DNA of 64,000 nucleotides from Nocardioides zeae (GCF_030818655.1 NZ_JAUTAN010000001.1:3472001-3536000); one strand, 5' to 3'; numbered from the stretch's first letter, positions 8,120 to 16,257 are shown. The notes: generated by a model from the sequence alone, not told the origin. A program made the numbers and translations.

Positions 8120-8191
8120 GTGTAACGCGGTGTCCGGGCGTCTGTGGAAGTGGTCGACCACCGCAGAAGTCGCCCGGACACCGCGTTACAC
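8120..8191. repeat. 72-bp palindromic element, copy 1
   Basis: The outer 21-bp arms are perfect inverted repeats (GTGTAACGCGGTGTCCGGGC plus one base, and its complement). The exact centre is the 12-bp palindrome GTGGTCGACCAC (8150-8161). A second copy of identical length and architecture lies at 23276-23347. This copy sits in the divergent gap between the TSUP and antiporter genes, so it could affect either promoter; as a single strand it would form a long hairpin. Confidence 0.85.
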
Positions 8192-8216
8192 GCGTGGGTG
8201 GGCGGACAATCGGCCC

Positions 8217-9899
8217 ATGGAGCAGCAGACCCTGACGCTCGTCGTGCTCGCGGTCGTGGCGATCGCCCTCGTCTCCATGGTCAGCAACCGGCTCGGCGTG
8301 GCGGCGCCGCTCCTGCTGCTGGCGGTGGGGGGCGTCGTCGGGCTGCTGCCCTTCGTGCCGGCCGTCGAGGTCGAGCCGGAGTGGATCCTCGCGGGCGTGC
8401 TGCCGCCGCTGCTCTACTCGGCGGCCGTGTCGATGCCGGCCATCGAGTTCCGGCGCGAGCTGCGCGCCATCAGCGGGCTGTCGGTCGTGCTGGTGCTGGC
8501 GAGCGCCCTCGTGCTGGGCTGGTTCTTCACGCTCGTCGTGCCCGGGCTCAGCTTCGCCTGGGGGGTCGCGCTCGGCGCCATCATGAGCCCGACCGACGCC
8601 GTCGCGACGTCCATCGTCAAGCGGTTCGGGATCAGCCCGCGCGTGGTCGCGATCCTCGAGGGCGAGGGGCTGCTCAACGACGCCACCGCGCTCGTGCTGC
8701 TGCGCGCGTCGGTCGCCGCAGCCGCCACCGGCTGGAGCGTGGGCGGGATCGCCCGCGACTTCGCCGTCGCCGTCGTCGTCGCGGCCGCCATCGGCGTCGT
8801 CGTGGGCCGGGTCAACCTGTGGCTGCGGGCCCGCACGCTGCAGGCTCCGGTCAACACGGCGCTGTCCCTCGCCGTACCCTTCACCGCCGCCCTCCCCGCC
8901 GAGCACCTCGGGGCGTCCGGGCTGGTCGCGGCGGTGGTCGCCGGCCTCGTCACCGGGACGGGCGCGCCCCGCGTGCTGAGCCCCCAGCACCGGTTGTCGG
9001 ACGCCGAGGTGTGGCGCACCGTGGAGGTGCTCCTCGAAGGCGCGATCTTCCTCGTCATGGGGCTCGAGCTCTTCGGGCTGCTCGTCGACCTCGACGAGGA
9101 CGACCACCACCTCGGCCGCACCGTGGCGATCGCGGCCGCCGCCCTGGCGATCGTGCTGCTCGTGCGGGCCGCCTTCGTCGCCCCGCTCCTGCTGGCCCTG
9201 TCCCGGCGCGCGCGGCGCGGGGCGGCCGTGCGCGACCGCGTCGACCGGATGCGGGAGCTGGCGGAGGACCCCGACCGGTTCGCCGCCGCCCTCACCGCGC
9301 GGGCGGAGAAGCACGCCCGGGGACGGCGCGGGGCGTCCCGGGTCGAGCGCCTGCGCCTCGAGCCGGAGCGCATCGAGCGCATCGGGGTGCGCGTACGGCG
9401 CCGGCTCGCCGACATCGACTACCTCATCGCCGAGCCGCTCGGCCCCCGCGAGGGCGCCGTCGTGGTGTGGGCGGGCCTGCGGGGCGCGGTCACGCTCGCC
9501 GCCGCCCAGACCCTGCCCGCCGACGCGCCCGACCGGTCGCTGCTCGTGTTCCTCGGGTTCCTCGTGGCCGCGGGCTCCCTCGTGGGGCAGGGCGCGACGA
9601 TCGGCTGGGTCGTGCGGCGCGTGCGACCCGCCGGCGTCGACCAGGCCGCGCTGGACCGGGACCGCCGGCAGCTCGTCGAGGTGCTCCGCGCGACCGCCGA
9701 GCGCCTCCAGCGGGACGCCGAGGCCGACGGCGCCGGCCCCGTCGACCGCGCCGACGTCATCGATGCCCAGCGCGGTGTGCTCCTCGACCTCGCCCGCGAG
9801 GGGGCCTTCGCGTCGTCGGCCGTGCGCGACGTGATGGCGGTGCTCGACGCCGACCAGATCAGCATCGAGCTCCGCCGCCGTCCGGTGGAGGACGTCTAG
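8217..9899 (+). CDS. CPA1-type Na+/H+ antiporter
   Basis: 560 residues with about 12 membrane spans in the first 330, then a charged cytoplasmic loop and a further span pair. The CPA1/NhaP-type core is evident in GVALGAIMSPTDAVATSIVK and ILEGEGLLNDATALVLL, the NDA region carrying the essential Asp of the ion site. GLRGAVTLAAAQTL near residue 430 is another family hallmark. The C-terminal tail has a coiled-coil-like helix. It exchanges cytoplasmic Na+ or K+ for H+ in pH and salt homeostasis. A GACAAT -10-like box six bases before the ATG suggests a leaderless transcript. Confidence 0.88.
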   Translation: MEQQTLTLVVLAVVAIALVSMVSNRLGVAAPLLLLAVGGVVGLLPFVPAVEVEPEWILAGVLPPLLYSAAVSMPAIEFRRELRAISGLSVVLVLASALVLGWFFTLVVPGLSFAWGVALGAIMSPTDAVATSIVKRFGISPRVVAILEGEGLLNDATALVLLRASVAAAATGWSVGGIARDFAVAVVVAAAIGVVVGRVNLWLRARTLQAPVNTALSLAVPFTAALPAEHLGASGLVAAVVAGLVTGTGAPRVLSPQHRLSDAEVWRTVEVLLEGAIFLVMGLELFGLLVDLDEDDHHLGRTVAIAAAALAIVLLVRAAFVAPLLLALSRRARRGAAVRDRVDRMRELAEDPDRFAAALTARAEKHARGRRGASRVERLRLEPERIERIGVRVRRRLADIDYLIAEPLGPREGAVVVWAGLRGAVTLAAAQTLPADAPDRSLLVFLGFLVAAGSLVGQGATIGWVVRRVRPAGVDQAALDRDRRQLVEVLRATAERLQRDAEADGAGPVDRADVIDAQRGVLLDLAREGAFASSAVRDVMAVLDADQISIELRRRPVEDV

Positions 9900-9920
9900 C
9901 GCGCCCCCGCCCCATCCCCC

Positions 9921-9971
9921 GGGACGTCATGCGAAGTGGCGGCCCCCGACCACCGGATCGCATGACGTCCC
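9921..9971. repeat. 51-bp palindromic element, copy 1
   Basis: The ends form inverted repeats GGGACGTCATGCGA and TCGCATGACGTCCC around a 23-bp GC-rich centre. The element lies between the converging stops of the antiporter and DrrB genes and may terminate both. A related 50-bp copy is at 42731-42780, again between convergent genes. Confidence 0.8.
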
Positions 9972-10018
9972 GCGGCCGCCGAGCACCCGCGAGCGGAGCG
10001 AGCGCAGAGGGCAGAGCG

Positions 10019-10825
10019 TCAGCGCGCCGCCGAGAGCCGGTACTGCCGCACGCTCAGCGGCACGAACACCACCAGGATGAGGCCGACCCAGATCAGCGTG
10101 TAGAGCGCCGGGTGCTGCATCGACCAGGCGTCGCCGACGGGCACCGACGGGTCGTAGTTGCCGAACAGCTCGCGGCACGCCTGGGTGAGCGTCGAGACGG
10201 GGTTCCACTCGACGAGGGTGCGGAGCACCCCGCTGAAGCTCTCGAGCGGGACGAACGCGTTGGACACGAAGGTCAGCGGCATGATGACGATGAACGACGC
10301 GTTGTTGATGACCTCGACGCTCGGCACCAGCAGACCGATGTAGGCCATCACCCAGCTGATCGCATAGGCGAACAGGAGCAGCAGCGCGAACCCGAGGACC
10401 GCGTCGACGGCGCCCTCGCGGATGCGCCACCCGATGAGCAGGCCGGTGAGCGCCATGATGATCAACGAGAGCACGTTGTAGACCACGTCGGAGGTCGTGC
10501 GCCCGATGAGCACCGCCGACGGCGACATCGGCAGCGACCGGAAGCGGTCGATGATGCCCTTCTGCATGTCCTCGGCCAGGCCGGCGCCCGTGAACGTCGC
10601 GCCGAACACGACGGTCTGGGCGAAGATGCCACCGATGAGGAACTCGCGGTAGCCGACCCCGCCCTCCGCGCCGATCGCGCCCTCGAAGACGAAGGCGAAC
10701 AGCAGGATGAACATGATCGGGCTGACGAGCACGAAGACGAGCACCTCGGGCACCCGCTTGATCTTGATGAGGTTGCGCTTGGTGACGACCCAGCCGTCGC
10801 TGGCGGTGCGGGCGAGGGAGCTCAT
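10019..10825 (-). CDS. ABC-2 type permease, DrrB-like
   Basis: 268 residues with six membrane segments. Typical DrrB-type elements are the N-terminal WVVTKRNLIKIKRVPEVLVF, the cytoplasmic EDMQKGIIDRFRSLPMSPSAVL loop, and FVSNAFVPLESFSGVLRTL before the last spans. It forms the membrane part of an exporter with the adjacent ATPase, whose stop overlaps its ATG (ATGA). DrrAB-like pumps export anthracyclines or lipids; here the substrate is unknown and no biosynthetic cluster is present. Confidence 0.85.
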   Translation of the reverse strand: MSSLARTASDGWVVTKRNLIKIKRVPEVLVFVLVSPIMFILLFAFVFEGAIGAEGGVGYREFLIGGIFAQTVVFGATFTGAGLAEDMQKGIIDRFRSLPMSPSAVLIGRTTSDVVYNVLSLIIMALTGLLIGWRIREGAVDAVLGFALLLLFAYAISWVMAYIGLLVPSVEVINNASFIVIMPLTFVSNAFVPLESFSGVLRTLVEWNPVSTLTQACRELFGNYDPSVPVGDAWSMQHPALYTLIWVGLILVVFVPLSVRQYRLSAAR

Positions 10826-11823
10826 CGGCCGGCCTCCTTCTCGGTGGTGCCGGCCGCGCCGGACGCAGTCGCGGACTCGTCGGCCACCGCACCGGTGAGC
10901 GACAGGAAGACGTCGTCGAGGGTCGGCCGGCGGAGCCCGACGTCGAGCAGCGCGATGGAGGAGCCTTCGAAGGCGTCGAGCACGCGCCGGAGCGCGGGCA
11001 CACCGTCGTCGACGGCCGCCGTGAGCGTGCGCCCGGTGTCGTCGGTCTGCACCTCGGCCCCGGCCATCGCGACGTCGGCCAGGATGGCGCGGGCGCGCTC
11101 GGCGTCGCCGCGCTCGCGCAGCACGGCCTCGATGCGCTCCCCGCCCACCTGGGCCTTGAGGTCGTCGGCGGTGCCGCGGGCGATCGCGCGGCCGTGGTCG
11201 ATGACGACGATGTCGTCGGCGAGGCGGTCGGCCTCCTCCAGGTACTGCGTCGTCAGCAGCAGCGTCGAGCCCGATCCCACCAGCTCGCGGATGACGTCCC
11301 ACATCTCGAGGCGGCTGCGCGGGTCGAGGCCCGTCGTCGGCTCGTCCAGGATGAGCACCGGCGGGGACGCGACGAGCGCCCCGGCCAGGTCGAGGCGGCG
11401 GCGCATGCCCCCGGAGTAGGTCTTCGAGGGCCGGTCGCCGGCGTCGGCGAGGGAGAAGCGCTCGAGCAGCTCCCGCGCGCGCTCACGCGCCCGGGCGCGG
11501 CCCAGCCCGTAGAGCCGGCCCACCATCTCCAGGTTCTCGAAGCCGGTCAGGTGCTCGTCGACCGCGGCGTACTGCCCCGAGAGACCGATCCGGCGCCGCA
11601 CCCCGTCGGGGTCGCCCACCACGTCGACACCCGCGACCTCGGCCCGGCCCCCGTCCGGCTTCAGCAGCGTCGCGAGGATGCGCACCGCCGTCGTCTTCCC
11701 CGCCCCGTTGGGGCCGAGGAGGCCCAGCACCGTGCCCTCGGGCACGGCGAGGTCGAGCCCCGCGAGGGCTCGGACCTCGCCGTACCTCTTCTCCAGGCCC
11801 TCTGCTCGGATCATCTCTGCCAT
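10822..11823 (-). CDS. ABC transporter ATP-binding protein, DrrA-like
   Basis: 333 residues with Walker A GPNGAGKTT (near residue 40), Q-loop, the signature SGGMRRRLDLA, Walker B VLILDEPTTGLD and the switch His replaced by Gln in LTTQYLEEAD. That LTTQYLEEADRLADDI segment is characteristic of the daunorubicin resistance DrrA subfamily. The C-terminal 100 residues (DAERARAILADVAM... RRPTLDDVFLSLTG) form the usual DrrA accessory domain. The start ATG 11823 has an AGGGGAAGGA-type ribosome site. Co-transcribed and coupled with the permease. Confidence 0.9.
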   Translation of the reverse strand: MAEMIRAEGLEKRYGEVRALAGLDLAVPEGTVLGLLGPNGAGKTTAVRILATLLKPDGGRAEVAGVDVVGDPDGVRRRIGLSGQYAAVDEHLTGFENLEMVGRLYGLGRARARERARELLERFSLADAGDRPSKTYSGGMRRRLDLAGALVASPPVLILDEPTTGLDPRSRLEMWDVIRELVGSGSTLLLTTQYLEEADRLADDIVVIDHGRAIARGTADDLKAQVGGERIEAVLRERGDAERARAILADVAMAGAEVQTDDTGRTLTAAVDDGVPALRRVLDAFEGSSIALLDVGLRRPTLDDVFLSLTGAVADESATASGAAGTTEKEAGR

Positions 11824-11901
11824 CGCGGTCCTTCCCCTGGGCGCGCACCACACGTGCGCGTCAGGATCACAGACCGCGGTGACAGTCCTGACTCATCGGT
11901 G

Positions 11902-11934
11902 GGTCAGGCCCAGGTCAGGCCCAGGTCAGGCCCA
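11902..11934. repeat. Three tandem 11-bp repeats over a stop codon
   Basis: The unit GGTCAGGCCCA is repeated three times exactly. The proximal copy contains the last codons and stop of the oxidoreductase gene that ends at 11926, so slippage has duplicated the gene end without changing the protein. Confidence 0.75.
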
Positions 11935-12774
11935 GGTGGGGACCGTCTGCGCGATCGTGCGCGGCGCGCGCCCCAGCAGGGTGGCGAGGTCGTCGCCGGT
12001 GCGAGCGAGCTCGCCGTCGAGGATGTTCTGGTCGGCGGCCACGAGGAAGCCGGCGGTGCCCTCGTCGAGCCCCGCTCCGAGGAGCACCTCGCGGTAGGTG
12101 TCGGCGGGGAGCGCGGCGTACGCGACCTCGCGACCGAGCACGTCCGCGAAGACGGCCGCGAGCTCGGCGTGGGTCCACGCCTCCTGGCCGACCAGCTCGT
12201 AGGCCGCACCGTCGTGGCCCTCGGAGGAGAGCACCACCGCGGCCGCCTCGGCGAGCTCGGCCCGCTCGACGCTGGAGACCCGGCCGTCGCCCGCCGCCGC
12301 GGCGACCTGGCCGCGCTCGGCCGCCTGGCCGAAGGCGGGGAGGTAGTTCTCGGTGTACCAGCCGTTGCGCAGGAACGTCCACGGCAGGCCGCTGGCCTCG
12401 ATGAGCTCCTCGGTGACCTTGTGCTCCGGCGCGACGACCAGCGTCGGGCTGTCCACGTTGGTCACCGACGTGTAGACGATCCGCGCCACGCCGGCGGCCT
12501 TCGCGGCCTCGACGACGTTGCCGTGCTGCCGCGCCCGCTGGCCGACCGCGCTCGAGGAGACGAGCAGCAGCACGTCACCCGCCGAGAGCACCGACGCGTC
12601 GACGTCGTCGTAGTCGAGACGGGCGGTGCGTACGCCGCGGTCCGCCAGCACCTGGAGCTTCGCCGTGTCACGGGCCGTGGCCAGGACGTCGCCCGGCGCG
12701 ACACCGCGCTCGAGCAGCTTCTCCACCACCAGTCGTCCGAGCTGTCCGCTCGCCGCCGTCACCACGATCGTCAT
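11926..12774 (-). CDS. NmrA-like NAD(P)-dependent quinone oxidoreductase, QorB-like
   Basis: 282 residues with an atypical short-chain dehydrogenase fold: nucleotide-binding TAASGQLGRLVVEKLLERG at the N-terminus, DYDDVDASVLSAGDVLLLVSS, the VYTSVTN strand and WTFLRNGWYTENYL. This matches the E. coli YtfG/QorB group, which reduces quinones with NADPH. An HxlR-type regulator is divergent immediately upstream, the same arrangement as ytfG-ytfH (qorB-qorR), which supports the assignment. The start has GAGGAGGA ten bases upstream. Confidence 0.8.
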   Translation of the reverse strand: MTIVVTAASGQLGRLVVEKLLERGVAPGDVLATARDTAKLQVLADRGVRTARLDYDDVDASVLSAGDVLLLVSSSAVGQRARQHGNVVEAAKAAGVARIVYTSVTNVDSPTLVVAPEHKVTEELIEASGLPWTFLRNGWYTENYLPAFGQAAERGQVAAAAGDGRVSSVERAELAEAAAVVLSSEGHDGAAYELVGQEAWTHAELAAVFADVLGREVAYAALPADTYREVLLGAGLDEGTAGFLVAADQNILDGELARTGDDLATLLGRAPRTIAQTVPTWA

Positions 12775-12908
12775 GTCGTTCCTCCTCTGTTCGCGCACCG
12801 CGCCGTGCGGTGCTGTTCGAGGGGCTCAACGAGGACGGGTCAGCAACCCTTCCCGCACGGGGGTACCGACTTTGAAGTGGGGTACCCACCCCCAGGTAAG
12901 GTAGGCCC

Positions 12909-13250
12909 ATGCCGCCGACGATCCCCCACCTCTCCGCCCTCGACACCGGCTGCCCCCACATGCGCCTCCTCGTCGAGCACGTGACGAGCAAGTGGGGACT
13001 GCTGGTGCTGCTGCAGCTCGACGGCCGCACCCTGCGGTGGAGCGAGCTCAAGCGAGCCATCCCCGGCGTCAGCGAGAAGATGCTGATCCAGACGCTGCAG
13101 ACCCTCGAGGCCGACGGCCTCGTGCTGCGGGCGGCCCGGCCCGTCGTGCCCCCGCACGTCGAGTACTCGCTCACCGACGCCGGCCACGACGCCGCCGCCC
13201 TCCTCGCCCCCCTCGCCCTCTGGGCGCAGGACCGCGTGCGGGAGGGCTGA
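12909..13250 (+). CDS. HxlR-type winged-helix regulator, QorR-like
   Basis: 113 residues, whole-length HxlR domain: CPHMRLLVEHVTSKWGLLVL, then WSELKRAIPGVSEKMLIQTL (recognition helix) and the wing EYSLTDAG. Cys15 sits where redox-sensing HxlR proteins such as QorR and HypR carry a reactive N-terminal Cys. It is divergent from the QorB-like reductase and probably represses it. A TAAGGT -10-like box (12897-12902) lies six bases before the ATG, implying a leaderless message. Two GGGTACC motifs at 12861 and 12880 are possible operator parts. Confidence 0.85.
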   Translation: MPPTIPHLSALDTGCPHMRLLVEHVTSKWGLLVLLQLDGRTLRWSELKRAIPGVSEKMLIQTLQTLEADGLVLRAARPVVPPHVEYSLTDAGHDAAALLAPLALWAQDRVREG

Positions 13251-13259
13251 GGCGGGGCG

Positions 13260-14351
13260 TCACGCCCCGGTCAGCCCCGGCAGCACCGCGGGGGTCGGGT
13301 GGTGCGCGACGCCCGCGTGCGGGTCGCGCGCGGCGACGCCCTCCACCCACGGCCCCACGTGCACCGTCGCCGCGACGAGCTTCGGCACCCCGTGGAGCAG
13401 GGCGTGCTGCGCCTCGTGGGCGAGGTCGTGCGCCGCCGCCAGGTCGAGGCCGGGGTCGGCGAGCACCGCCACCTCGGCGCGGAGCCGGTGCCCGGTCCAG
13501 CGCAGCCGGAGGTCCTCCACGCCCCGTACCCCCTCCACCGCCCTCAGCGACCGCAGGGCCGCGTCGGTCAGCGCCGGGTCGACGGCGTCGAGGAGCCGGC
13601 CGAGCACGTCACGGGCGGCGCCCACGAGCACGACGAGGATCATCGCCGTGATGACGAGGCCGACCACGGGGTCGGCGGCCGGCACGCCGAGCATCACGCC
13701 GACGGCGCCGACGAGCACCGCCAGCGACGTGAACCCGTCGGTGCGCGCGTGGTGGCCGTCCGCGACGAGCGCGGCCGAGCCGATGCGCCGTCCGGTGCGG
13801 ATCCGGTAGGCCGCCACCGCCTCGTTCCCCACGAACCCGATGAGGCCCGCGACCGCGACGGCCACCGGCGCCTCGACGGTCCGCGGGTGCAGCAGCCGGT
13901 CGATGCTCTGCCAGCCGGCGACCACCGCGGAGAGCGCGATCATCGCGACGACGAAGAGACCGGCGAGGTCCTCGGCACGCCCGAACCCGTAGGTGAAGCG
14001 CCGCGTCGGCGCCCGGCGCCCGAGGAGGAACGCGATCCACAGCGGCACCGCCGTGAGCGCGTCGGAGAAGTTGTGGACGGTGTCGGCCAGCAGCGCGACC
14101 GACCCCGTGAACGCGACGACGACCGCCTGCGCCAGCGCCGTCGCCAGCAGCACGGCCAGGCTGATCTTCAGCGTGCGGATCCCGACGGCGCTCGCCTCCA
14201 GCGCCGCGTCGAGGGAGTCGGCCGGGTCGTGGCTGTGCGGCCGCACGGCGTGGGCGAGGCGGGCGCGCCACCCGGGACGCGCCGGCCCGTGACCGTGACC
14301 GTGACCGTGGCCGTGACCGTGGCCGTGACCGTGGCCGTGGCCCGCGCTCAC
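13260..14351 (-). CDS. Cation diffusion facilitator (CDF) metal exporter
   Basis: 363 residues. The N-terminus is a run of about ten His-Gly pairs, a likely metal-collecting tail, encoded by a hexanucleotide microsatellite. Six spans follow, with the paired zinc-site motifs LLADTVHNFSDALTAV (span 2) and ADGHHARTDGFTSLAV (span 5), then a ferredoxin-like cytoplasmic domain (residues ~270-345). CDF proteins export Zn, Co, Fe or Ni by proton antiport. The gene overlaps the upstream ArsR-type repressor by four bases, so metal-induced co-expression is expected. The C-terminal tail is also His-containing. Confidence 0.88.
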   Translation of the reverse strand: MSAGHGHGHGHGHGHGHGHGHGPARPGWRARLAHAVRPHSHDPADSLDAALEASAVGIRTLKISLAVLLATALAQAVVVAFTGSVALLADTVHNFSDALTAVPLWIAFLLGRRAPTRRFTYGFGRAEDLAGLFVVAMIALSAVVAGWQSIDRLLHPRTVEAPVAVAVAGLIGFVGNEAVAAYRIRTGRRIGSAALVADGHHARTDGFTSLAVLVGAVGVMLGVPAADPVVGLVITAMILVVLVGAARDVLGRLLDAVDPALTDAALRSLRAVEGVRGVEDLRLRWTGHRLRAEVAVLADPGLDLAAAHDLAHEAQHALLHGVPKLVAATVHVGPWVEGVAARDPHAGVAHHPTPAVLPGLTGA

Positions 14352-14701
14352 CGCGCGCCCTCCGCGTGGTGCGCGGGGACCCCGCCGGCGGCGTGCTCGG
14401 CGTGGTGCAGCGCGTCGACGACGAGGGTGCGCACGTGGTCGTTCGCGAGGCGGTAGAACACCTGGTTGCCCTGCCGCCGCGTCGTCACCATCCGCCCCAT
14501 CCGCAGCTTCGCGAGGTGCTGCGAGACCGCGGCCTGCGGCTTGGCGACCCGCTCGGCCAGGTCGTTGACGCTCAGCTCGCCGTCGCGCAGCGCCGACAGC
14601 AGCCGCACGCGGGTGGCGTCGGCGAGCAGCCGGAAGATCTCGACGGCCAGGTCCACCTCGTCGTCGGCGGGACCCGCGACGACGCCTCTATCTGCACGCA
14701 T
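14348..14701 (-). CDS. ArsR/SmtB family metal-sensing repressor
   Basis: 117 residues. Winged-helix core: FRLLADATRVRLLSALRDGE, LAERVAKPQAAVSQHLAKL (recognition helix) and FYRLANDHVRTLVVDALHHAEH. The last helix carries the D-x-H...H-x-x-H/E set of an alpha-5 metal site as in CzrA/NmtR, while no CxC alpha-3 motif is present, so Zn, Ni or Co sensing is more likely than As. I place the start at the second ATG (14701), because TAGCAT lies six bases upstream, matching the leaderless pattern used elsewhere; the ATG at 14707 adds two residues. First gene of the operon with the CDF exporter. Confidence 0.85.
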   Translation of the reverse strand: MRADRGVVAGPADDEVDLAVEIFRLLADATRVRLLSALRDGELSVNDLAERVAKPQAAVSQHLAKLRMGRMVTTRRQGNQVFYRLANDHVRTLVVDALHHAEHAAGGVPAHHAEGAR

Positions 14702-14713
14702 GCGCATATGCTA
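14698..14713 (-). promoter_or_regulatory. Overlapping palindromes and -10 box at the ArsR promoter
   Basis: Three overlapping short palindromes, GCATGC, ATGCGCAT and GCATATGC, cover 14698-14711, and the minus-strand -10 box TAGCAT occupies 14713-14708. An ArsR-type dimer bound here would cover both the -10 and the start codon, giving simple autorepression relieved by metal. Confidence 0.45.
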
Positions 14714-14752
14714 AGGCGACTACCTGCCCCCGCCAACCCCTACGGTGGCCCC

Positions 14753-15466
14753 ATGCCTGCCGAGGTACGACGCGGCGCCGACGCCTTCCGCACCGTCACC
14801 GACGACCGCACGACCACCCACGCGTTCTCGTTCGGCGCCCACTACGACCCGGCCAACCTCGGGTTCGGCCCGCTGGTCGTCCACAACGACGACCGCGTGG
14901 CACCCGGTGGCGGCTACCCCGACCACCCGCACACCGACGTCGAGATCGTGACCTGGGTGCTCGACGGTGCCCTCACCCACACCGACACGGGCGACCCGGC
15001 GGGCGGCAGCGCGACGCTGGGAGCCGGGACCGTCCAGGTCACCAGCGCCGGCAGCGGCATCCGGCACAGCGAGCTCGTCGACCCCGACGCCGGCCCGACA
15101 CGCTTCCTCCAGGCCTGGGTGCGCCCCGACGCGCGTGGCGACCGGCCGCGCACCACGCGCGCCACCGTCGATCCCGCGGACCTCGCCGCCGGGCTCGTGC
15201 CCGTCGCAGGCGGCCCCGACGCGCCACCGGTCGGCACCCGCGGGGCCACGTTGTGGGTCGCGCGGCCGCGCCGCGGCGTACCCCTGCGGCTGCCCGACGC
15301 GCCCCTGCTCCACCTGTACGTCGCGCGTGGCGCGCTCGACGTTCCCGCAGCGCCAGGGCTCAGGGAGGGGGATGCCTGGCGGCTGCGGGACGCCGGCGAG
15401 ATCGACGTCGTACCCCAGGACGACCGCACGGAGCTCGCTGTGTGGTCGTTCGGAGCCGGTCGCTAG
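14753..15466 (+). CDS. Pirin family protein (bicupin)
   Basis: 237 residues. The N-terminal cupin contains the pirin signature: GFGPLVVHNDDRVAPGGGYP followed by DHPHTDVEIVTWVLDGALTH, providing the His/His/Glu metal ligands, and the GSGIRHSE motif. The second, degenerate cupin follows. Bacterial YhaK/YhhW-type pirins are iron-binding and some oxidise quercetin; others act in redox sensing. The start ATG 14753 is six bases downstream of TACGGT (14741-14746), so a leaderless message is likely. Divergent from the metal-resistance operon. Confidence 0.85.
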   Translation: MPAEVRRGADAFRTVTDDRTTTHAFSFGAHYDPANLGFGPLVVHNDDRVAPGGGYPDHPHTDVEIVTWVLDGALTHTDTGDPAGGSATLGAGTVQVTSAGSGIRHSELVDPDAGPTRFLQAWVRPDARGDRPRTTRATVDPADLAAGLVPVAGGPDAPPVGTRGATLWVARPRRGVPLRLPDAPLLHLYVARGALDVPAAPGLREGDAWRLRDAGEIDVVPQDDRTELAVWSFGAGR

Positions 15467-15630
15467 TCGGACGGGTCTGCGGCGACGACGGATTCGAGAC
15501 GCTCGTGCAACCGGGCACGCACCTCGTCGGGCGTCAGCTGCGCGCGGGCGCGCTGGTCACGGGCGATGACGACGCCGGTCGCGGTGACGCCGGCGAGACC
15601 GGCGAGGCCGAGCACCTTCCAGAGCTTCAC
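15463..15630 (-). CDS. Small single-span membrane protein of unknown function
   Basis: 55 residues from GTG 15630: a short basic start (VKLWKVLG), one Gly/Ala-rich hydrophobic span to VVIARDQRARAQ, then an acidic amphipathic tail (LTPDEVRARLHERLESVV). Its stop overlaps that of the pirin gene on the opposite strand. Longer in-frame versions read through obvious shadow sequence. Codon use fits a real gene, but the function is unknown. Confidence 0.55.
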   Translation of the reverse strand: MKLWKVLGLAGLAGVTATGVVIARDQRARAQLTPDEVRARLHERLESVVAADPSD

Positions 15631-15673
15631 GGGCCCAGTGTGCCTCGCCCCACCGACGGCGGCTCGGCTCGAC

Positions 15674-16102
15674 TCAGCCCAGCGCCGCCGGGTCCATCCA
15701 CATGACCTCCCAGATCTGGCCCTCCGGGTCACGGAACGACCACCCGAACATCGGGCCGTCGTCCTGCGGCTCGCCCGCCGGCGAGCCCCCGAGCGCCAGC
15801 GCCCGCTCGACGAGGGCCCGGACGTCGTCGGCGCTGCCCGCGGAGAGGCAGTAGAGCGCCCCGGTGCCGCTCGCGGGCGCGGTGGTGCCGTGGAACGAGT
15901 GGAAGTAGGCGTGCTCGAGGAACATCACGGACGTCAGCGCGTTGAGCTGCACCGACACGGCCCGGTCGTCGCTGAACGCCTCGTTGACGGTGAAGCCGAG
16001 CTCGCTCCAGAACGCGCGGGTGGCGGCCGGGTCGGCGACCGGGAGGTTGACGAAGAGCATCCGCTCGTTTGCCTGCTGCGGGGTGGGCTGCGTGGTGGTC
16101 AT
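15674..16102 (-). CDS. VOC (glyoxalase/bleomycin resistance) family protein
   Basis: 142 residues. Two beta-alpha-beta-beta-beta modules: RMLFVNLPVADPAATRAFWSELGF and the C-terminal GWSFRDPEGQIWEVMWMD, both hallmark VOC edges. A ribosome site AGGGGA precedes ATG 16102. It is divergent from an ECF sigma factor gene, an arrangement common for this VOC subgroup, and may be a member of that regulon (inference). Substrate unknown. Confidence 0.78.
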   Translation of the reverse strand: MTTTQPTPQQANERMLFVNLPVADPAATRAFWSELGFTVNEAFSDDRAVSVQLNALTSVMFLEHAYFHSFHGTTAPASGTGALYCLSAGSADDVRALVERALALGGSPAGEPQDDGPMFGWSFRDPEGQIWEVMWMDPAALG

Positions 16103-16171
16103 GGTGGGGATCCCCTCGTGGTGCGGCCCCTCGTGGGCCGGTCACGTGCTCCGACCGGGCGACCGGCGCCC

Positions 16172-16196
16172 ACTCATCGGCCCCGGACCGATGAGT
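16172..16196. promoter_or_regulatory. 9-bp inverted repeat in the VOC/sigma-factor divergent gap
   Basis: ACTCATCGG (16172-16180) and CCGATGAGT (16188-16196) form a perfect dyad with a 7-bp spacer, midway between the two divergent genes. It is a plausible operator for an unidentified regulator; no repressor gene is adjacent. Confidence 0.45.
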
Positions 16197-16257
16197 TCCG
16201 GGCCCCGGTGGGGTCATGATGGTCGTCCGTCCCTGTCCCACCCCCCAGGAGCGCCCG

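Noticed and set aside
8144..11419. A 1091-codon open frame on the plus strand, and similar very long frames such as 43896-47309 minus and 29487-32960 plus (5' part)
   Set aside because: They are Arg/Ala/Pro-rich shadows of well-supported genes in other frames, caused by high GC, and show no protein family pattern.
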